A stretch of DNA of 11,434 bases from an uncultured Clostridia bacterium (GTDB lineage Bacteria > Bacillota > Clostridia > TANB77 > CAG-508). Of this stretch, positions 7,605-11,434 are shown one piece after another (within the stretch, counting starts at the first letter, position 1; each line of letters opens with the position of its first letter). Location of the stretch: NCBI GenBank assembly GCA_944388615.1, contig CALXJL010000044.1:1-11434 (forward strand), written 5' to 3'. The notes under the pieces are model-generated. The model worked only from the letters and a program-made list of their open reading frames with translations, had not been told where the DNA came from and did no database searches. The translations under genes were made by a program, and so were the position numbers.

Positions 7605-7889
7605 ATGACAAGTAAACAAAGAGCTTATTTAAGAGGACTTGCTAACACTATAGAACCTATATTTCAAGTTGGAAAGTCTGGTATTACAGATAATTTTATA
7701 AAACAAGTTGATGATGCGTTAGAGGCTAGAGAATTGATTAAATTAACTGTTCTTTCTAATGCTCCAGATGATATTAAATCAATAGGTAATAAGTTGTCTG
7801 AAGCTACTAATTCAGTATTTGTTCAAGCTGTTGGTAGTAAGATAACATTATTTAGAAAACGTAAAAAAGATTCTAAAATAAGATTGTAA
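7605..7889 (+). CDS. yhbY: YhbY-type CRM-domain RNA-binding protein
   Basis: YhbY proteins are single CRM (CRS1-YhbY) domains that bind RNA and associate with pre-50S ribosomal particles. The 94 residues open with SKQRAYLRGLAN and carry the conserved GKSG loop (residues 23-26), then the helix FIKQVDDALEARELIKL and a closing strand VGSKITLFRKRK, which is the whole domain at the usual length. The ATG at 7605 is preceded by AAGGATGG (7591-7598). In many Firmicutes yhbY sits near obg and nadD. Here it stands beside gdpP in divergent orientation, and an ABC exporter follows it after 56 bp with no terminator between, so it may be the first gene of that transcript. Confidence 0.95.
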   Translation: MTSKQRAYLRGLANTIEPIFQVGKSGITDNFIKQVDDALEARELIKLTVLSNAPDDIKSIGNKLSEATNSVFVQAVGSKITLFRKRKKDSKIRL

Positions 7890-7902
7890 AAATGAAAGGA
7901 GA

Positions 7903-7936
7903 GTATGATGTATTTGAACTATTAAATATATCATAC
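7903..7936 (+). promoter_or_regulatory. Hairpin between Shine-Dalgarno site and ATPase start
   Basis: GTATGATGTAT (7903-7913) pairs with ATATATCATAC (7926-7936), 11 pairs with one G-U. Two further T-A pairs leave an 8-nt loop. The strong site AAAGGAG (7895-7901) ends just before the stem and the ATPase ATG (7946) lies 9 bases after it. Linear spacing is 44 bases, far too long, but folding would reduce it to about 10. No T-run follows, so it is not a terminator. Confidence 0.6.
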
Positions 7937-7945
7937 AATTAAATT

Positions 7946-8980
7946 ATGCCAATTATTGAGGTTAAAAACATACTAAAACAATATAAAATTATGGAAAAGA
8001 ATGATGGATTATTAGGTTATTTTAAAAACTTAATAAAGCCACAATATAAAAAAATCACAGCTGTAAATAATATTAATTTTGAAATTGAAGAAGGAGAATT
8101 GGTAGGATATATAGGTGAAAATGGAGCAGGAAAATCAACTACAATAAAAATGCTTACAGGATTATTAACTCCTACATCTGGAAAGATTGTAGTAAATGGA
8201 TTGGTTCCTAATGAAAAAAGAATTCAAAATAACAAAAATATAGGAGCTGTTTTTGGTCAAAAGACCCAATTATGGTGGGATTTACCTGTTATTGAATCTT
8301 TTCGATTAATAAAAAAAATGTTTAAAATTCCAGAGAATGAATATAGAAAAAATTTAAAAAAATTTACGGAAATACTTGATTTAGAAGAATTATTAGATAA
8401 GCAAGTAAAAAATTTAAGTCTAGGACAAAAAATGAGATGTGAGATAGCTGCAACATTTTTACATAATCCAAAAATAGTTTATTTAGATGAACCAACAATA
8501 GGATTAGATGTTTTTGTAAAGGAAAATATAAGAAAATTTATCAAAGAAATAAATAAAGAGAAGAAGACAACAGTAATTTTGACAACACATGATTTAAAGG
8601 ATATTGAAGATGTATGTGATAGAATAATACTTTTAGATAAAGGGCAGATAATTTATGATGGTGATAAACAGAAATTTAAAGATATATATGGAAAATATAT
8701 TTTGGCTGAACTTATAGTAAGCTCTAAAAATCTAGATATTGCAAATAATATAAATTCTAATAATTTTGAAATAATAGAAGAAAATGAAAACAAGCTGAAA
8801 ATCAAATTTAAACATGATGAAACAACAATTGTAAAGATTATGAATGATATATCTAAATATTGTGTAATAGAAGATATTCATATGAAAGAATCTGAACTAG
8901 AAGATATATTAAAAGAAATATACAAAGGGGCTTATAGAGATGATAAAAACAATGATAGCACTAGCAAAGATGCAATTTAA
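7946..8980 (+). CDS. ABC-2 type exporter, ATP-binding protein (COG4586-like)
   Basis: This is the ATPase of an ABC exporter made of one nucleotide-binding protein and two separate permeases. The 344 residues contain Walker A GENGAGKS (57-64), a Q-loop region FGQKTQLWWDLPVIESF characteristic of this subfamily, the signature LSLGQ (near 157), Walker B IVYLDEPT (near 177-184) and the H-loop TTHD (near 214). A stretch of about 25 residues before the core (MEKNDGLLGYFKNLIKPQ) and a C-terminal accessory domain of about 110 residues also fit the subfamily. No ATG precedes 7946 in frame, since TAA lies two codons upstream, and PIIEVKNILKQY is a normal N-terminus. The start has no closely spaced Shine-Dalgarno site; see the hairpin entry. 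Its end overlaps the first permease by 41 bp, implying translational coupling. Substrate is unknown. Confidence 0.93.
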   Translation: MPIIEVKNILKQYKIMEKNDGLLGYFKNLIKPQYKKITAVNNINFEIEEGELVGYIGENGAGKSTTIKMLTGLLTPTSGKIVVNGLVPNEKRIQNNKNIGAVFGQKTQLWWDLPVIESFRLIKKMFKIPENEYRKNLKKFTEILDLEELLDKQVKNLSLGQKMRCEIAATFLHNPKIVYLDEPTIGLDVFVKENIRKFIKEINKEKKTTVILTTHDLKDIEDVCDRIILLDKGQIIYDGDKQKFKDIYGKYILAELIVSSKNLDIANNINSNNFEIIEENENKLKIKFKHDETTIVKIMNDISKYCVIEDIHMKESELEDILKEIYKGAYRDDKNNDSTSKDAI

Positions 8981-9731
8981 ACAATATAACATATATAAAT
9001 CAAATTTTTATCTTTTTACATTAAATAGAATCGTAGAGGTAATAGTATATATTTTTGTATGGCAAGCAATATATTATCAAACAGGTGATGCAGGAGGATT
9101 TACAATAGCAGAAATGACAACTTATTACATATTAGTAATAACATTTAGTTCTTTTGCTTTATGGGGCATAAATGAAGATATTGCACATTCAATTAGAAAT
9201 GGCCAAATTAATAGAGAATTATTAAATCCAATTTCTTATTTTAAATATTATTTTGGTGTAAATTTAGGTGAATTAACTTTTGCAGCAGTAATAGGATTAG
9301 CAACATTCATTATATGCTCTTTTTTTTGGCAACTAGTATTACCTACAAATTTAATTAATTTTATTTTATGTATTTTTATAATGCTATTAGGTGTACCTAT
9401 AACCTTTTTTATACAAATGATAGTTGGCACAGTAGGTTTTTATACTAGCTCAATATGGGGTATGCAAATACTAAGAAAAGCAATAATTCAGATATTTTCA
9501 GGAATAATTGCACCGATTACCCTATTTCCATTATGGTTTCAAGAGTTATCAAAATGGTTACCATTCAAAGAATTAATATACACTCCTGTTAGTATATGGT
9601 TGGGAAATACCCAAATGAATGAAATATTTTTTGTTATTATAAAGCAAATCGTTTGGGGAATTATCCTATATTTTATAGCAAGGATATTTTTCAATCATGC
9701 AGTAAAAAATATAACAATAAATGGGGGATAA
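8940..9731 (+). CDS. ABC-2 type exporter, permease subunit 1 (COG4587-like)
   Basis: This is an integral membrane protein of 263 residues that should form half of the export channel. About six hydrophobic helices are visible: near 22-42, 56-77, 110-133, 138-165, 180-200 and 230-252. Between helices two and three lies the family segment IAHSIRNGQINRELLNPIS, corresponding to the conserved cytoplasmic G-x-I-x-x-x-LL-x-P block of ABC-2 permeases. The ATG at 8940 lies inside the end of the ATPase gene (41-bp overlap), with AAAGGGG (8924-8930) nine bases upstream. Its stop codon TAA (9729-9731) is followed one base later by the next permease start. There is no sign of damage. The substrate cannot be read from sequence. 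Confidence 0.9.
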   Translation: MIKTMIALAKMQFKQYNIYKSNFYLFTLNRIVEVIVYIFVWQAIYYQTGDAGGFTIAEMTTYYILVITFSSFALWGINEDIAHSIRNGQINRELLNPISYFKYYFGVNLGELTFAAVIGLATFIICSFFWQLVLPTNLINFILCIFIMLLGVPITFFIQMIVGTVGFYTSSIWGMQILRKAIIQIFSGIIAPITLFPLWFQELSKWLPFKELIYTPVSIWLGNTQMNEIFFVIIKQIVWGIILYFIARIFFNHAVKNITINGG

Positions 9732-9732
9732 A

Positions 9733-10527
9733 ATGAAGAATATAATTGATAATATCAGTTTATACCTATCATTTCTAAAAATTTCTTTAAAAGAGATTTT
9801 GATATATAGGATAGATTGCATTGTAGGGATCTTTTCGCAACTAATTGTACAATCTGTAAGTTTGATTTTTATATTTATCGTTTTTCAAAATACAGAAAAT
9901 TTAGCTGGTTGGAATTTTCATCAAATATTATTATTGTATGGAGTAACAAGAATCGCTATAGGAATATCTGGATATTGTTTTGATGCTTTATATGATATTG
10001 GACCAAAATATATGAGAAGTGGTGATTTTGATAAGATTTTACTAAGACCTGTACATCCTTTAATTTCTATTATAGGAGATTCAAGAGAATTTGTATCATT
10101 AGCCGATTTTTTTATAGGACTGGGCATAACAATATATATGTTAATAAAACTTTCTATACCAATAACTATATTGTTAATACTAAAAATTATATTTTTTAGT
10201 ATTATAGGAGCTTTAATTATTGGTGCAATAAATACGATTTTTAGTATATCATCATTTTGGACATATAAATCTAATGAGGTAATCTGGTCTTTTTATAGAA
10301 TATATACCTTCACAGAATATCCAATTGATATATATAATGGATTTATAAAAATATGAATAACAGTAATTTTACCTTTTGCATTTGTTGCATATTATCCAAC
10401 AATCGAATATCTGGGATTTAATAATTATATGTTATATTTATCTCCTATTGTCGCTATTATTTTATGGGTAATAGCAGTCAAATTGTGGAATATAGCTTTA
10501 AACAAATATAGGAGTACAGGTACATAA
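9733..10527 (+). pseudogene. ABC-2 type exporter, permease subunit 2 (COG3694-like), in-frame TGA
   Basis: The gene encodes the second permease of the exporter, expected to pair with the product of 8940-9731. Read from ATG 9733, chosen because GGGGGA (9723-9728) lies four bases upstream, it has 264 codons, the normal family length. Codon 208 (10354-10356) is TGA. The upstream part shows family blocks NLAGWNF, LLYGVTR and RSGDFDKILLRP. The downstream part, in the same frame, still reads LPFAFVAYYPTIEYLG and a final membrane helix, ending at TAA (10525-10527). Family comparison from memory puts Leu or another hydrophobic residue at the stop position. If TGA terminates, a 207-residue protein lacking the last one to two helices results. 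TGG encodes Trp throughout the window, including this gene, so TGA is not reassigned, and no SECIS-like hairpin follows. A recent nonsense mutation or sequence error is likeliest. Confidence 0.78.
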
Positions 10528-10531
10528 TTTC

Positions 10532-10571
10532 ATAGAAAAAAACATTCAATTCACTTTATGTTTTTTTCTAT
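10532..10571. terminator. Bidirectional terminator between convergent genes
   Basis: A 14-bp perfect inverted repeat pairs ATAGAAAAAAACAT (10532-10545) with ATGTTTTTTTCTAT (10558-10571), with a 12-nt loop. Each strand carries a seven-T run in the descending arm. It lies 4 bp after the permease frame ends on the plus strand and adjoins the stop of the minus-strand gene, so it can serve both. Confidence 0.82.
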
Positions 10572-10572
10572 T

Positions 10573-11262
10573 TTATTTATCTTCAAATAGTACATCTCTT
10601 ATCCATACTTCTTCTCCATTATTTCCTTTTATTCGTAAATTAGGAAAAGTTTTTAACATACGTTCATTTTTTATTAATTTATACTCATTTTTTATTTCTG
10701 TTTCTATTCCATTATATTTTTTTATTGCTCTTTCTTTATACACAGTTATTGCACAAAATGTGCATAAAACATCGAAGATTAAAAATATTACTAATAATAC
10801 TTCCAGTCTATTTCTTGTTTTTAATTCCATTTTTCCTATCATTCTATCTATTGGTGGTTTAATAATTTTTATTACGAAAATTGCTAATATTCCCCACATT
10901 ATAGAATATGGGATACATATTCTTCCATTAATATCCATATTTGTATATGTGTAATCCCAGAATCTAGTAGAATATATAGCTTCCATTCCATAACTTAATA
11001 TATATTCTAATAATGATCCTATTATAATACCATATATAAATAATTTTATTATAGGATATTCTTTTTCTCCTAAAATTAATATTAATATTGCTGCTCCAAC
11101 ACCATAAATTGGACAAAATGGTCCCCATAATAACCCTTTTCTACTTTCTAATACACCTGTTGTTATATAACAATATATTGTTTCAATAATTAGACCAATT
11201 ACACTAAATATAAAAAAATACCAAATAGTTCTATGAATTAATTCTTTATTTTCTTTTTCCAT
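10573..11262 (-). CDS. CmpB-like putative ABC-transporter membrane protein (PF06541 type)
   Basis: This is a membrane protein of 229 residues of a family widespread in Firmicutes and listed as a putative ABC-transporter component. Its function is unproven and no ATPase partner is adjacent on this strand. The family blocks are clear: GVLESRKGLLWGPFCPIYGVGA (residues 36-57) and, after a helix, RFWDYTYTNMDINGRICIPYSIMWG (near 99-123). About five membrane helices are predicted near 12-32, 50-65, 70-90, 114-135 and 152-175, followed by a charged C-terminal tail of about 50 residues. The ATG follows GAGG by five bases. A promoter lies upstream and the gene ends at the shared terminator. It is convergent with the exporter operon and probably unrelated to it. 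Family assignment is confident, role unknown. Confidence 0.9.
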   Translation of the reverse strand: MEKENKELIHRTIWYFFIFSVIGLIIETIYCYITTGVLESRKGLLWGPFCPIYGVGAAILILILGEKEYPIIKLFIYGIIIGSLLEYILSYGMEAIYSTRFWDYTYTNMDINGRICIPYSIMWGILAIFVIKIIKPPIDRMIGKMELKTRNRLEVLLVIFLIFDVLCTFCAITVYKERAIKKYNGIETEIKNEYKLIKNERMLKTFPNLRIKGNNGEEVWIRDVLFEDK

Positions 11263-11292
11263 ATATACCTCAATATTTTTTTCTTTGTCATA

Positions 11293-11321
11293 TCTTTATC
11301 ATAGTTTTTACAATTTTTCAA
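11293..11321 (-). promoter_or_regulatory. Probable promoter of the CmpB-like gene
   Basis: On the minus strand TTGAAA (11321-11316) and TAAAGA (11298-11293) are spaced by 17 bp, ending about 30 bases before the start codon. The -10 box departs from consensus at two positions, so expression may be modest. Confidence 0.5.
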
Positions 11322-11359
11322 TATTCTATTAATTTAAATTAAAAATGTATTTTTACTTG

Positions 11360-11416
11360 TGAATTTTTAGTAAAAATGTCCCGTTTTTAGTTTTGATTTT
11401 TTAGTAAAAATGTCCC
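11360..11416. repeat. Two 23-bp direct repeats, possible insertion-sequence end
   Basis: Positions 11360-11382 and 11394-11416 are identical except for one base near the start and share the 19-bp core TTTTTAGTAAAAATGTCCC. They recur with a 34-bp period in an otherwise AT-rich non-coding stretch. From family knowledge, IS21-type elements carry repeated short motifs of this kind near their ends. The motif GGGACATTTTTACT on the minus strand resembles those ends, and TGT at 11358-11360 could be the outer tip. The rest of such an element would lie beyond position 11434. No transposase is visible here. Confidence 0.5.
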
Positions 11417-11434
11417 ATATTTTTTTGAGTTAAT

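Noticed and set aside
7903..7936. Hairpin after yhbY as an intrinsic terminator
   Set aside because: The stem is AT-rich and is followed by AATTAAATT rather than a T-run, so termination is unlikely and co-transcription with the ABC genes is favoured.
10354..10356. Genetic-code change with TGA read as Trp or Gly
   Set aside because: Every Trp visible in the window's genes is TGG, including several in the same permease. An AT-rich genome with reassigned TGA would use it often. tilS also appears to stop at TGA.
10354..10400. Selenocysteine insertion at the permease TGA
   Set aside because: The bases after the TGA show no hairpin with the features of a bacterial SECIS. The family position is an ordinary hydrophobic residue in a membrane helix, not a redox site.
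11360..11416. CRISPR array
   Set aside because: Only two copies are present, the spacing is 11 bp, and the unit is AT-rich without the usual repeat-spacer proportions. No cas genes are seen.

Overview
The window looks like chromosomal DNA of a low-GC Gram-positive bacterium of the class Clostridia, probably an uncultured gut-type lineage. The basis is the strong AT bias, Shine-Dalgarno sites of the AGGAGG type, SigA-like promoters with 17-bp spacers, the linked set gdpP-rplI-dnaB-tilS-ftsH, and a membrane protein of the CmpB-like type common in Firmicutes. The taxonomic statement is an inference; no rRNA or other marker is present to settle it.

Layout. (1) Positions 1-497 hold a self-contained transcription unit that does not look like an ordinary gene: a strong promoter (49-77), about 410 nt packed with consecutive hairpins, a closing helix that joins the two ends (113-121 with 455-462), and a perfect intrinsic terminator (463-497). 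Its GC content is near 40%, well above the AT-rich genes beside it. I read it as a large structured non-coding RNA of unrecognised class; it is the most interesting item here. (2) Positions 498-7484 form a minus-strand housekeeping block read from right to left: gdpP (c-di-AMP phosphodiesterase), rplI (bL9), dnaB (replicative helicase), tilS (tRNA-Ile lysidine synthetase), then ftsH (membrane AAA protease). The first four are tightly spaced behind one consensus promoter. ftsH has its own promoter and a TTG start, and the block ends in a terminator back-to-back with that of the RNA. (3) Positions 7544-10571 run divergently on the plus strand: yhbY (ribosome-associated RNA-binding protein), then a three-gene ABC-2 type exporter (ATPase plus two permeases). 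The second permease is broken by an in-frame TGA at codon 208 while the rest of its sequence is intact. An unusual hairpin lies between the Shine-Dalgarno site and the start codon of the ATPase gene. (4) Positions 10532-11321 carry a convergent minus-strand gene for a small CmpB-like membrane protein, with a shared bidirectional terminator. (5) The last 75 bases contain two near-identical 23-bp direct repeats at 34-bp spacing that resemble the end of an IS21-type insertion sequence continuing beyond the window.

How the parts work together. GdpP, bL9, DnaB, TilS and FtsH serve c-di-AMP turnover, ribosome structure, replication fork progress, tRNA decoding of AUA and membrane protein quality control. 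This is a common Firmicutes core cluster with no clear single pathway. The ABC cassette is an accessory exporter of unknown substrate that is probably co-transcribed with yhbY. No CRISPR array, tRNA or rRNA was seen.
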